64,000 nt of DNA, from contig JAVFKD010000016.1 of the NCBI GenBank assembly GCA_036429605.1, positions 1,798,001 through 1,862,000 of the forward strand, in the 5' to 3' direction. The notes under the pieces were generated by a model that made no database searches, was not told the DNA's origin, and worked only from the letters and a program-made list of their open reading frames with translations. A program made the position numbers and the translations under genes. This DNA is from Cladobotryum mycophilum. Taxonomy: Eukaryota > Ascomycota > Sordariomycetes > Hypocreales > Hypocreaceae. Shown piece by piece: positions 38,477 to 50,918 of this stretch; position 1 is the stretch's first letter, and the number at the start of each line of letters is the position of its first letter.

Positions 38477-39113
38477 CCAAGCAGCCTACCGAGTAGTCTA
38501 GTATCTGGAAACACAAGACAAAAAGATCAATGTTATCTGGTAGATCAATGTTTGCTGTTCTATAATGTCAAACAGATGAAATCCATGGTTTCTATCCATG
38601 TTCTCCAACTCTACATTGGCAATACTTCTATCCTGGACATCAATATACAAACATCTATAACCGTGATTCAGCACCCATCTTACACTCATATCTAACCAGT
38701 ACTCATACAGCTTCACAACAAGGACAACAGTAAAATGAAATAAAACATTAGACGAAAACAGTATATAACAACATGCGCCGCACACACCGACACTGGACTC
38801 CATCCCCCCGCTAAGGCCCGTAACAAATCAACCGTCTCAAGCAAAAATAATAAAATACAACAACAGAAGGGGTGATTACAATCTCGTGATAACAATTAAT
38901 ACATGGTCACAGTCCTAATGAAATGTAGGAAAGTTCTCCTTGGTATATGGGTAGTAGTAGTAGTAGTGATAGGACCATTGCTCACAAGATCCAGTCCAAT
39001 AAGCTCCTCACAAATGTGCTTCCAGTTTTCAATGCTTTCTAACGCCCGCAATGCTAATCCATGTCTGCCTTTTGAACAGCTCCTGCCTTTTTCATACACG
39101 CCTTCCTCCAATA

Positions 39114-42100
39114 TTAATCTTTCTTGTTGAATACTTTGTTCTTCTCCAATGCCTCAGCCAATGCCTTGGCAAAGTCCTTGGTCTTGACCTGAATCATCCA
39201 CGTCTCAAGCCCGTCGCCCTTGTCGTTGGAAGTAGTCAACTTGACATACTTCTCATCCGCCTTGTATGACATGTTGGGTAACACAAGCTTGTTAAGGGCG
39301 ACGTTACCTCTAGGCTCCGCTCGCAGGAGCAGGCGGACGGCGCCCGTCTGCTTGTGCTTGAGCAGACGCAATGGTCCAACACCCTGCGTCGCCCACGGGC
39401 TCTTGGACTTTGCCTTGTTCTCATCATCCGACTCTCCACCAGAGACAAACTTCAGTACCTTTGCCCTAATATCATGAACCGTCTCCTCATCCTTTTCAGC
39501 CCCTTCCGTCAGATTAATCTGCTCGTGCTTCTCGCCATCTTCGTCATTATTATCGGGAGCTGTAGTCGTTGCGGCCTGGGTTGAGGGTTCCGGAGTCCCG
39601 CCAGCTGGTGTTGTGGCCAAGCTGGACCCTCCTCCGAGATTGAACGGAGAGTCTACCCCCGGCGCTTTAGCGGGGCTATCTTCCGATGCGAAAAAGAAGA
39701 CTTACTTGTCCCGGTGGTCGATGACCCACCAGCTGGCAGCTGGAGACTGCTACCGAAGGCAGAGGCTGGCTGGCTCGCTCCGAAGCTGAACATGTTGGAC
39801 GAAGGCTGAGATGAAGGCGCCGTAACATTAAATGCTGGAGCGCTGCCAGAAATCGAGGCGCTACCAAACAAGGGTGCCGATGAGGGGGCCGCCGGTGTGC
39901 TGCTGGCACCACCAAACTGGAACATGCCGGAGCCTCCTGAAGGGGTTGACGAGGCGGCAGAGGCACCAAAACTGAACATACCACCAGTTGCTGGGGCGGG
40001 AGGCTGGCTTGAGCCGGCAGCCGGGATGCTAGCTGCGAAGGGATTGTTGAAGGAAGATGACGCTGCTGGTGCAGCTGGTCCGCCAAAACTAAAGTTGAAG
40101 CTTCCAGATTCAGATGTAGGGGCAGATGAGCTAGTTCCAAAGATATTCGAAGTACCCCCAGTGTTGGTAGCAGGTGTCAAAGAAGAGCCAAAGAGACTAG
40201 GAGCAGGCGCTGTGGCCGAGGGGCCAAAGCTAAAGATGGGAGCCGCCTTGGTAGTATCAGCGAGGCCGCCGGTGAATGGCTTCTTGACAGGAGATGCCTC
40301 ATCCTGCTTCATCGGGCTCCCAAACAAGTTGTTCGCCGTGGAATCCGGTGGAGACTTGGGCGTAGAGAAGAGAGAAGTGGCAGCTGCCTGCGCCGTAAGA
40401 GTAGGCTTGGCTGGTGCGCTTGTTGTGGATGAAAAACTGAAAAGAGATCCAGAAGTAGACTCCGTCTTCGCAGGGGCAGTGGTGCTTGCGCCGAAAAGGC
40501 TCGTGGCTGGCGTTGACGAGGCACCAAACAGGCTAGTACCATTTGTCGTACCATTTGTCGCAGGCTTGGAAGAAAACAGAGAGGAAGTACCTGTTGTGCT
40601 AGAACCAAAGAGCGAGGTGGTTTTGGGTAGCTCAGAGCTGGGTTTCTCCTCGGGCTTCTCAGCAGGCTTGCTTCCAAACAGTGTTGAAGACTGTAGGGCA
40701 GGAGTCTCCTTTGGCGCGGAGCCAAAGAGGCTCGATGTAGCTGATGCATCCGACTTGGCTCCTAAGCCAAACAGACTGGCGGTAGCCTTGGGTGTTTCTG
40801 TCGAGGTTGGCTTAGTCGAGAAGAGGGATGAAGCAAACAACGGCTGAGCAGCAGACTGCTTGGCCTCAGTAGCAACCTTCTTAGAGGGCTTAGAATCGTT
40901 CTCCTTGTCAGATTCATTGCCGCTCTTATCTTGCTCGATGACCTTTGGTGGTGCTTGGGAGTTCTTGTTCGATGCACTGCTGGGAGCACCGAAGAGGCTA
41001 GAAGTTGTGGAGCTCTTTGGAGGGAAGAGAGAGCTGGACGTAGCCGATGATCCAATTCCGAAAAGACTGTTTGTAGTAGCCGATGCAGCAGGAGCAAACT
41101 TGATGGCCGTGGTGCTGGGGTTCCATGTTTGGTCCAAAGGAGCGGACTTCACGACAGGCTTCTGAGCGGGTTCCACTGGAGTAGTGCTTGGAGCACGAAC
41201 AGGCTGACCCTCTTTGTCCTTGGTGACACGATCAAAGAGACTACGTGCAGGAGTGCCCTCCCTAGTTCCGGCAGCACTGGATGCCCCAGTACTAAGGCCC
41301 GCGGCCGCTGGCTTCGTAGAGAACAAAGCGGAGCCGGTCTGAGACTCGGTTTCGCCAGCACCACTGGTAGCTCCACTGGGCTCGTCCTCTTGTTCGGAAT
41401 CAGTGTCACTCTCCGCATCTGCATCCACGTCCACATCCGCATCCACTCCGCTGTTCTTGGCAGAGTTTGCATCAGAGAGATAGTCAAAGATGTTGCTGTT
41501 TGGTGTACCAGCGGGAGAGGATGGCTTCAGGGTAGTAAAGACAGAACGAGCCAAGTTGCCGTTAGTAGGCTTGTTGGTGCTGGTACTGAACAAGGATGAC
41601 TTTGCCGCAGCTGCTCCCTCGAAAAGCTTCGAAGGAGGAGGCTTGGCTGGTGTGGTTGAGGGAACTGGAGCAGGCTTGCTGGCAATCTTCTCAAAGAGTG
41701 ACTTGGCAGAGGATGGCGCGGCCTTTTGCAGCTTGCTAGGCTGCTCCTCACTCAAGGAAGCCTTTCTCTTGTTCTTGCTAGGGGCTGGAGTAGCCGCGGT
41801 GGGCTCATCTGCCTCATCGCGGACGGTTACTCGGCGCTTGCCAGCGATAGCGGCAGCATCTTCCTGAGCACTGTCTTTAGTAAGATTGTCATCGGCCTTT
41901 CTCTTCTTTGATGTTGCCGGCTTGGTTGGGGTAGGATCAGCATCTTCTGCCTCTTCCTCGTGGGGATCAGGTAAGCCGTGCTCTCTACGCCACCGCCTAA
42001 GCACGTCCTTTGAGGGTTTGACATTCTGAAACTCATATAGTCCATATCGGAGCAGAATGATGCTTCGGCTCTTCTCAAACTCTTTGGCAAAGTTGATAAT

Positions 42101-42744
42101 GTTCAGCTTCCAGCTCTTCTTTGCAAAAATCTCGTTGGCGGCGTACTTGAGTCGTCGCAGATCGAGGATGCAGAAGAACTGTCGTCGCTGTTCCTCATCG
42201 AAGTCAGGGGGCAGAGATGCGCCAAGAACTGGTCGGCATAGATGGAGCCCTTTGAGTTCCATTCCTTGGGGACCTTGTTGGCGAGAACCTCACCAGTGAG
42301 CTCCGGAGGTGGAGACGCGATGCGCATGTTGAAGAGTTCCTTCTCAGTCGCATGAGACGCCATCCCACGCGGAGTCGCCTTGGCGGTAGACTCGCGGTAT
42401 ACGCGGCTTGGCTCAGGCGTGGCACCCGGGGCGAAGACCTTCTTCATCGTGCTCTGAGGCAGACTCGGGGAGAAGGGGATAGCTGAGGGACTGTCAACGC
42501 TGGTGGAAGCTTTGAAGAGGTTACGCGCGGACGCTATCGTGCTCTTGTTAAGGCTGCTCGATGGAACTTCGTCGCGTGTGATGAAAGCCTTGCGAGCCGA
42601 TGACTGAGGCGTACCGAAGCGCTTCGAAGCGTATGGGGTCGCAACATAGGTGCGCTTCGCAAAGGGCAGAGGAGGACGAGATCTTGGGGTGGCAGTGACA
42701 GAGCTGCCGGCGTCAAAGTCGCCGGGAAGAGCAAACGTAACCAT
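39114..42744 (-). CDS. nup2: FG nucleoporin Nup2/Nup50 type with RanBP1 domain (frame broken at a G run)
   Basis: Mobile nuclear-basket nucleoporin that binds Ran-GTP and importin-alpha and helps recycle cargo. Exon 1 is 42744-39706 and exon 2 39652-39114 (53-nt intron, donor GTAAGT). Domains in order: an N-terminal basic part from MVTFALPGDFDAG; a conserved region around RRQFFCILDLRRLKYAANE; Lys-rich putative nuclear localisation stretches (KKRKADD, KNKRKASL); a long array of SLFG/SLFS and later FSFG/FGxS repeats; and a C-terminal RanBP1 domain (IRAKVLKFVSGGESDDE, then GPLRLLKHKQTGAVRLLLRA). Near residue 178 the frame breaks at G5 on the plus strand (42207-42211). One added base joins FLAHLC to PPDFDEEQRRQ and gives 1192 aa. 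The long plus-strand open frames opposite the FG array are shadows. Confidence 0.93.
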
Positions 42745-43797
42745 GGTGAAGGTGGTTTTTTGTTTGTTTTTTTGCTGATTGCTGTCTAGAGACAGAGAGA
42801 GGCGCGCGAGCAACAAAGGCTCAGAGTAAGAGGACTGACGTCGCGTCTGACACTGACGTCGCGGCGGGAGGGGGCGAACACCAAGAGGCAAAGCCTACGA
42901 GAGTGTTGCCGTCGATAGATAAACTCACTTGGAAAACAGAGTCAAACGACTAAAATTCGGTTTGGAGACGCTGTGGTGATGGAAAAAAAATCACATATAG
43001 TCCGAAAATCGTTGGAGTTGACACGACAACGGTGTTGATTTTTTTAGGTGTGCGGATGATCCGTTGAAGTTGGATGGCGCCTGCAACAGAAAAAAAGACG
43101 AGCCACAACAAGGGGGGTTCTTGGGGGGCACATACTACAAGGAGTCACGCACAGACCCACCTTTTTTCATCTCCAGCTGCCTGCACTTAAGCCTCAGGCA
43201 CAAATGGGCAAAAATGAAGAAAACAAGTACGGAGTACAGGGTACGTACTGTCATTGGGCCATTCGCAAACGACTTGCCCTGCAGCATTCTTTTTCCCGCG
43301 TTAGTCACCCACCACTGCCTTGGTCACCCATTCACCCCTCCTCTACAGAGTACCTACCAATACCGTGATTTGACGACTCACTTTACTCAAGACCTTGGAA
43401 GTCAGCTGTGGTCATGCATTGGTAGGCACTTGTGCCAACCTCGATTAAACTCGTCATTCCATTGGATCATTTCTCTGCACACTCTGCAACCTGTACTCCA
43501 TACGAGGTAGCATTCACCTCACACACTACACCCTCTTTATGCTCATAGGAATCGATAAATCAATTTGCGTCCTATCCTTTCAATCCTACAAGTACCTAGA
43601 TGAATTAACGAGAGACTGCCCCATGTTGTTCTAGCCCAGGCGATACGAGGACCAGTAATCCTGTCGTGCTTGATGGAGGGGAAACATCCGTTGAGTGGTA
43701 AAAAAAAAGTTACAGTTTTGCCTGCGCGTCCATAAAAAAAAATCAAAAGCCAAGATCCCATAATTCCGTTACAAGGGTCGCCCAAATATCATCGTCG
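42745..43797. other. Intergenic region between NBR1 and nup2
   Basis: This is the promoter of nup2 and the 3' flank of NBR1. It contains one TACGGAGTA motif (43228-43236) and several poly-A runs. The plus frame at 43064-43510 has no recognisable relatives. Confidence 0.65.
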
Positions 43798-46613
43798 TTA
43801 CTTCCTGAGCGTCCTCTGCTGCTGCTCCTCCAGAAATTCTTCGTCGGAAGCATCCAGAATGTCGTACTCCTCATCCGTCATGAAATCATCAGAACCATCC
43901 CACTCTCCCTCCTCAACAGTCCCTGCAAGGCTCTCAATGTCCTCGTGGGTGGCGGCCTCGGACTGCACCTCCTCGTGAACACTAGAGTGGGGAGACTCCT
44001 TCTCAAGCTTGGGGAAAATCATCACACTATCTGATTGAGAAGACTCCTCAACCTTGAGCTCCTCAACGGGAGTGACTGACTTGGCCGTGGTAGTAGTCGC
44101 CACAGTGCCTCGAACATTGACCTCGCACCACAGACGGTGACCAAACTTGTGGCCGTCAGCAGTGGTAAGACGCCAGTATGAAATGATCTTGCCGGATCGG
44201 AGGGGTGTGCGAAGCAGGACAGTGAATGGGAACTCGTGTCCGGAGGCAAGAGGAGCGTAGCAAACAGTAGATTCCGATGCCGATACCAGCTCGGAGATGC
44301 CAGCTGGATGGGCAGAGTCAACGTGACCCATGTAATCACCCCCTACAAACTTGACCGAGCATCCAGCCGGCCAGGGAGCATTGCCCTCGTTGCGGAGAAC
44401 CCAAGTCTGCTCAAAGACGTGGTTGGGAGGCAGGATGGTGCCATCAGCGACGGAATCGCGAAGGAAGACGGCCTTTAGGTCACCATCGACGGGCTTCTCA
44501 TCAGCGGGCTCAACTGACTCCTCCTTCTTGATCTCAGGTTCAATCTGCTCCTCAGTCTCGGCTTCGGGCTGGGATTGCTCAACGGGCGCCTCCTCGGGCT
44601 TCACATCGACAACAGTCTGGACAGCATTCATTGAGTTGCTGTCAGCAGGGCTGGAAGTCTCGGTAGACTTTGAGTTATTTCGGCTGCGGTCACCCATGGG
44701 AGGCATGCGCTTGCCGTCTTGGTGCTCGCCAGTAGTTGTAACGCTAACGTGACGAACAGGTGTCTTGAACTTGATCAGGGGATGCGTCCTGTTGTGCTCA
44801 TTTGCAGGGCTGGCCTCGCAGTTGGCGCAGAAATCAGTGTCATTGCAGACAGCACACTTGTAGCGCACACCTCTGATGTAGGTGGGGTTGCCCTGAGAGC
44901 TAGCGCACAAAGGACCATCGCAGCAGATACCCATGTGTACTGGCTGGGCCATGGGCCAAGAGTGAGCATCCGCAAGAGGCTCGTAGACGGGCACAAAGCG
45001 ATGGTTGGGGTGCACAAAGTTGGCATTGGTGATGCACTCGGAGCAGTAGTCCCAGTCGGGGCAGTCGAGGCACTTGTTGCGAACGCCAGCGATGTACTTA
45101 TCACAGCCATCACAAATGGCATGATGAGTCTGGTTGCGGCCAGCACCCATCTTGATGGTAATGTGATCAGGCATTTTGGTACCAGCAACAGCAGGCACAA
45201 ATGCGTGCTTGGGATGATGACCGTGTCCGTTCTTGGCGAAGCATTGCTGGCAGAGGTCAAAGTCCTCACAGGTGGTGCAGTGAAGGAACTCACGCTCAGG
45301 AAGCTCTTGAACACAGCAGTTGCATGTTCGCATGTTTCCAACACAGGTCCACCTGGTGCTGAAAGGCTCAAACGGAACCTTGGGCATGGCGGGCTGGGAT
45401 TTGGGAACGGGAGGTTGGGGTGTTTGAACCGAAAACGGTGTGAAGAGAGGAATAGCCCTGATTTCCTCCACCGCTCTGATGATATCATCCAGCTTCTTCT
45501 CCTTTGGCTTGGGGGCAATGGTTTCGGTGCTGCTGTTGACAAGCTGACCTTCAACCATGGTTCGCTTAATCAGCCAGTGGTCGTCGCTCTTGCAGACGAC
45601 GCCCTGGACAACGCAAGGCTCGCAAAGGTCGTAATCACCGTCATCACAGGTAGAGCAGTGGTAATGAGCGTCGGAAACATTGCGATTGCAGTTGTTGCAG
45701 CAAACGGCAAAGGAGGGGCAGACAGCTGATCGTGTGTTAAATGGGGGGATGCTGCCTACACTGGGAGAAGATGGAGCCCATTCCTTGCCAAGAGGCTCAA
45801 AGCAGCTTGAGTGAACGGCTGCGGTTGGCTCGGCAACCTTGGTCTCCTCCTTGGCAAGGATCTCGGAGAGCGAATCCAGGACTTCTGCGACCTCTGCAGG
45901 TGGTGGTGGGGGTGGACCCCGGACAGGTAGCTCGGTCGGCTGTGGGAAGGTCTCAATCACTTCCTTCTCTGGTACAGGTGGAGCATATGTAGACTCTGTG
46001 ACAGTCTCGGATACATCTTCCTGACTTGTGGTTTCAATAATGGTCTCCTGCTCAGCAACGAGAGCAACTTCTGGTTCGTCCTCAACAGTGACGGGCTTGG
46101 GGATCGTCTTGTCGGGTTCGTTGATGAGGCTGACCTGCAACTTCAGCTTGGACTTGGCTCTGGCAGCACGGTACAGCTGCTTGTAGACTGGGGTATTTTC
46201 AGAATCAAGTTCAACGAAAGCGCCGAGCGAATCTGACCACCGCTCGATCTTGGCTCTGGTGTCATTAGGGATATGTAGGAATGTTCTGATCTAAATGGTG
46301 TTGTTAGTATTGCTGTCTGCTAGATTATTATTATGAGGTGAGGCGAGACGATAATGGAAAAGCATCGCATCGTCTGTTGTAGAAAAGAGAGGGAAAATCG
46401 TAGAAATATGGAAGGGCGTGATGGAAAACGTACGTGATCTTCAAGAACTCGAGGAACCATGTCGCGAAGAGGCATCTTGGTCCGCCGGATAGTTCCCTGG
46501 AAAGACAACTTTATCGTGACCTGGTGGTCGGGACTAGCATGGTGGCTAGACGACATCTTGGCAGATTGAGGCTCTGTAGATGCAGTGTCAGTTGGCGTGT
46601 TGCGAGATGTCAT
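43798..46613 (-). CDS. nbr1: NBR1-type selective autophagy receptor (PB1, four ZZ fingers, FW domain)
   Basis: Cytosolic cargo receptor linking substrates to Atg8 membranes. Exons 46613-46434 and 46290-43798; 890 aa. A PB1 domain starts near residue 32 (VTIKLSFQGTIRRTKMPLRD) and spans the 143-nt intron, ending near QLYRAAKAKSKLKLQV. A Pro/Glu-rich linker precedes four ZZ zinc fingers at roughly residues 250-300, 378-425, 450-495 and 513-565. The NBR1 four-tryptophan domain follows at about 664-785, with its Trp in TWVLRN, PWPAG, SYWRL and LWCEV. An acidic C-terminus holds TDEEYDIL (Tyr about 869), which fits an Atg8-interacting motif. No UBA domain is evident, as in other fungal NBR1s. An alternative start at 46556 has a good context (GCCAAGATG); I used the upstream in-frame ATG. 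No frameshift. Confidence 0.94.
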
Positions 46614-49600
46614 GGACTTCTCTCTCCCCCCCCAAAAAAAGAGAGCGGTGGGCAAGCTGGGCGGCGGCGGCGCCGGCTTACAGTTTGGCGGTGGGAAGGA
46701 CAATGGTAGATGGGACTCAACCTTCCCCAAAAACAATAGTGAATGTGTTTTTTTTCCTATCGTATCGCGGCTGAAGAGGAAAATGCGGATGAAATAAGGA
46801 TGAAGATGGATGATGGTGGTGTTTGTTGTTGATGCTGTTGTTATTGTTGCAGGAGGAGGATATGGGGTTGCTGGAGAGAAAAGGTGAGCGAGGAGAAGGA
46901 GGAAGAGAGTGTGTGATGATGATTGCGTTCGGGGGAAGCTCTTTTGGAGAGGTCCAAGCCACTGGGGTGTGCTAGGCGTGCAGTGTGTGTGTCGCAGGCA
47001 GAAACTGGGGCGGCGGCTGGGGTACTTATTGGCCCCTACGGGTACTTTCAGTCACGCAGGCGTGCTGATAGTGCTGCAGGCAGATAAAGCCAGTCGTAAA
47101 CGGAGGCAACACTGAAAAGCGGGGACATGTATTTAAGTGGGTCCTTCCATGAGTCCCCACCCCATGGATCCCTCCATCTCGCAAGCAAGGCAGAGGGGGC
47201 CTGAAGGGTTGAAGGAGGGAGGTAAACACAACATAGCCCGGATAAGGTAACCGGGGGCTTCTCCGCTGAAACCTTAGCGGACTCGAGGTACCTAGCCCGC
47301 AGCATCCGAGAAACGGCCCTTGGCACAGGCGGTCCTGAACAGGGTTTGTTGGAATGGTTAGAACGGACGTATTTGTTAGCTGGTACCTGGGGGAAGATAA
47401 GATGGAGGGATGCAGTGAGATACTCGGTTCAGCCAACGACGGTGACTGTGAGAATCGATCGTGAGATGGGGTATCTTTACTGCACGGAACCAAACATGAG
47501 CAAATTGTAGTAAAACATGTTCATACAAGGAGACTCCGCATTCGTCTATTATCCCCCCTCCCTCGCGTCTACATGAGAGATTCGAGACAAACAGCAACAC
47601 ACATACGCACACACGCACTGTCTGCATAGGTAGGGACGCGTACGCCGAGCCCACTGCGGAGGGAGTACTGCACCGTCACCGAGGTACATTATTACTACTA
47701 CAAGCAATAATTGTGCAAACATCCATACTTTTCTAGGGCCGTGGCTGTAGGTGTTTTGAAATGACCCAATGTTGGCTTTATTGGATATGCTATACGTTCT
47801 CGACCCGAGGTCACATGAATGCAAAGAGTACATGCTTTTTTTGGTGGTATGCATGCGCCCTTCGTCACGATGTAGGAAGAAGCAAGAGTCGAAGACATCG
47901 CTGGCGATAGTAAAGTGATATGACTGATCCAAGTTATGGAGTATATAAGAGTAAGAAGTACTAGAAACCTACACCGTAAATATAAAGTAAAGCAAATCGA
48001 GAGCAATAAAAGTTAATCACAAAGAACAAAGACAATTGAAGAACAAAAGCTTGAAAACCCCAAGTTCTTCCATTCCATCCTCCTACAGCTTACCTTGCTT
48101 AGCAGCCGTTTGTCACTTTTCTCTTCCCGGGCTCTTCAACAAACTCCAAGTCTTCTTCATCAGAGCTACTTGCGAATACAAGCAAGGTTGGCCAAGGTAA
48201 ACTTTCGGCGGCGTCATCTTTCCCAGCTCGCCCTCTCGGGTCCCGCCAGATCGCAAACTTGGCGAAAAATCAAATCAACCCACGCCATCCATGTATGTAT
48301 GTATATATGTACTAGATGTATCCCATGTGAAAGGGAAGAAAAAGAAATGTAGGATGATGTTTGCACGCAAGTCGAATTGCATGCCTGCTGCTTCCTGCAT
48401 CGTGCTAGACAAGGCTTTCCAATCGCAGGCACCTACGAAATCTACGTGTCCCCCCTTGTCCTGCCGGCCTCCATTCCAACCCCCGTAGCTTTAGCACAGG
48501 TCGTTATTATTATTGCATGATGTGGCGAAAAGGCACGCTGCAGCGAAACACAAACAAGCAAAAAACAAAAACAAGACAAACAAAAAGCCGTAAAAGGGAA
48601 ATGGAACAGGCAGGCTGCCAGTGGAGGCCGCGCCAGCTCCATCGACTCCGAGTTTGCCCCTCACCTTGGCTTTCTCCTCCCTTCCAGTGATGAGGTCAAT
48701 AGTCCCAGTTTTTCTTCTTCGCCTGGGCTGGCAAAAAGCTGGGGCTGCGGCGGCGCTTGAATCGTGTGGGCTTTATCAATCCATCGGGGCGAGACGGTGT
48801 GTGTGTGTGTGTGTGGTGTGTGGTTGTTCCCTCCCTCGCGTCGCTCAGCAAACGAATTATCCTGACCGAACCGCTTCATTCATTGGCTGTTTTGGGTCGG
48901 GATGACGGGGGAGTATGTCTTTCTGTAATAAACAAAGCAAGGGAAACTGGCCAACCAACCATATCTGCATGTTGTGCGCGTTTTGTCTTGCCGAGAGGTT
49001 GCCTTCTTTCTCCCTCCCTCCGTCTCTCTCTCTCTCTCTCTCTCTCCCTGTACAAATGTTGTGAAATCCCTAAATCCGCGGTGAAGGAGGCGGAAAGGGC
49101 TGGGCTTGATTGGCATACGGTGTATTCCGTACCGAGTACTTCAACTCTGTTAGTGCTCCGATTGCTGGCGCCATCTTCCGCCTCGCCCGCGTGATGAGAC
49201 GAATCCGGAAACTCATGGATCCTGGAGCTGACGCCATGGGTACTATGTAGGTATGATTGCTCCGCTTGATAGCGGTCGTTGGGAGGTAAGCGGGTCAGCA
49301 TGAAGGAAAGATCATACTTGTACAAGTACTCCGTAGTTGCAGCATAACAAAGCAAAATGAAACAAAAGGCTATTTATTAGCAGTTACTCGTATTATTACT
49401 GCCTACCTTCCTCCAAGTTACTAAGAGCACCCTATTGTTCAGCATCTCCTGCTCTGCTGCCTCTACTCCCAACTCCGTACCTCTGCATCCCAATCAATAT
49501 TCTCACTCGCAGCTGCTACCTTGTTCAACCACACCTCGATTACGTCAATCACTTTGGGGGGAAGAGGGGGCTGGTTGACTCTTCCCTCCGTACTGTACAC

Positions 49601-49713
49601 ACACGGTATAAAGGCAAATCATCCCAGCTCGTACACGGCTTACCGACCCTGGCAGACCGACTTGGGCGCACGCACCCGGTTCCAGCTCTGCCCATCGACA
49701 GCCAGTCAGCTAG

Positions 49714-49740
49714 ACTTGACTTGACTTGACTTGACTTGAT
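49714..49740. repeat. ACTTG pentanucleotide tandem array
   Basis: About five perfect copies of the unit GACTT/ACTTG between genes. Confidence 0.9.
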
Positions 49741-50272
49741 GCCTATCCTATAGTCCCAACGCACGCACGCACGCACGCAGGACAGCTGTATGAAACCATC
49801 TCTGCCTGGAATTCAAATTATCGGCATTGGTTTAGTATATAATAAGCCGAGGCTCCTAGAGATTCGCCCTCGTCTCACCACGTAGACGAATTCGACAGAT
49901 GCCTACTCCATACTATAGGTCCCCTCGCTGCCTTTCATTGATTTGTCTTTGTGACATGTTCCATCATCAGCCTACCCTAAGCCGCAGCCATATTAACTCA
50001 GGGCTAGTGGTAACTTTCCATTCCGTGTCTGACCTCTTATATTCCAATAGGTGTCAAAAGCCATGGATTCCTCTTGACCGCTTGTCAAAGGTATTTACCT
50101 AGCGTTCATAACGAGGCATTCTTTTTCTCTCTCTTGACGACAAAGCTGATCGGGTGGCTGCTTTTTGCCGCACATATGTAACATTGGGCTCACGGTAATT
50201 CGCAGACGGCATTCACTGATACGCAGATAGGAGGGGACCAAAGCTTTTTTTTTACGCGGTATCCCATGCTGT

Positions 50273-50596
50273 TCAATTCCAGGTTCCTACATGCTGGTCC
50301 CAAACACCAAATAAACGCCGCTGCCATGACAGCACAATAATCCCCCAAATCATGAGCTCACACATGTGGATGAATATATGGATTGGCAGGGACAAGGGGT
50401 TGAACGGGAGCCACAGCAAGTCCGCTTCCACAACCTTCACCCACCCGCCAATACATAAGATCACCACCACCCCAAGGTAAACACTGTAGTGACCCCCATC
50501 TTCTCCTTCAAGCATCATCTCCAACACAGCGTTGACAGCGCCAACTTTGAACTCAACCAAGTACAAAAATGCCATAGGCACTATAGTGAGCGTCAT
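50273..50596 (-). CDS. Candidate small membrane protein, uncertain
   Basis: From the ATG at 50596 this frame encodes 107 residues with three hydrophobic stretches that could span a membrane: around MTLTIVPMAFLYLVEF, YSVYLGVVVILCIGGW and IFIHMCELMIWGIIVL, followed by QRRLFG. It looks more protein-like than the other unassigned frames here, with several Trp and charged residues between the hydrophobic blocks. I do not recognise a family. A possible splice acceptor (GTCTAG) lies about 40 bases upstream, so it could be a last exon. It sits 300 bases downstream of the Btz gene on the same strand. It may still be chance. Confidence 0.25.
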   Translation of the reverse strand: MTLTIVPMAFLYLVEFKVGAVNAVLEMMLEGEDGGHYSVYLGVVVILCIGGWVKVVEADLLWLPFNPLSLPIHIFIHMCELMIWGIIVLSWQRRLFGVWDQHVGTWN

Positions 50597-50918
50597 CCAA
50601 CCGCCAAAACCCAAAGTAGTGTTTTCGAGAAACTAGACTCCGTAAAATGGTTGCCGTCGCAACCTTTGAGCCTCCCACCCACCAGTCCGGAAGTCCAGGA
50701 ATGAATATATAAGAAAAGAGAGAGAAAGAAGGCATTCAACTAACCCATGAATTTTAAGCACCCCATGAGCAAACAGTCCTCAACCCATGCCGCACCAGGA
50801 GGAGCAAAATCTGATCCCGTGCACGAGTGAATGTGAGGTCGTAATATATATATTAAAGCCAATATGGTGTAAAAGGTTGAGGATGCGTGAAATATTGGTG
50901 GCCAGCATACTCACCATC

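Larger units (their letters stand above)
38281..39113. other. Promoter region of gamma-tubulin and 3' flank of nup2
   Basis: These 833 bases lie between two minus-strand genes. They carry a palindromic TATA-like element and a CAG array (listed separately); the rest is AT-rich with TAG/TAC triplet repeats near 38950-38967. No gene is seen. Confidence 0.65.
46614..50918. other. 4.3-kb intergenic region upstream of NBR1
   Basis: No gene is recognised apart from the weak candidate frame at 50273-50614 (listed separately). The region holds GT (48799-48815) and CT (49025-49046) tracts, an ACTTG pentamer array (49714-49740), a GCAC tetramer array (49757-49779) and a TACTCCGTA motif (49327-49335). 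Confidence 0.6.

Noticed and set aside
39897..40847. 316-codon plus frame opposite nup2
   Set aside because: It is the antisense shadow of the Ser/Ala/Gly-rich FG repeat coding sequence; the minus-strand protein is clearly real.
44719..45729. 336-codon plus frame opposite NBR1
   Set aside because: It is the antisense of the ZZ-finger region; no domain on this strand.
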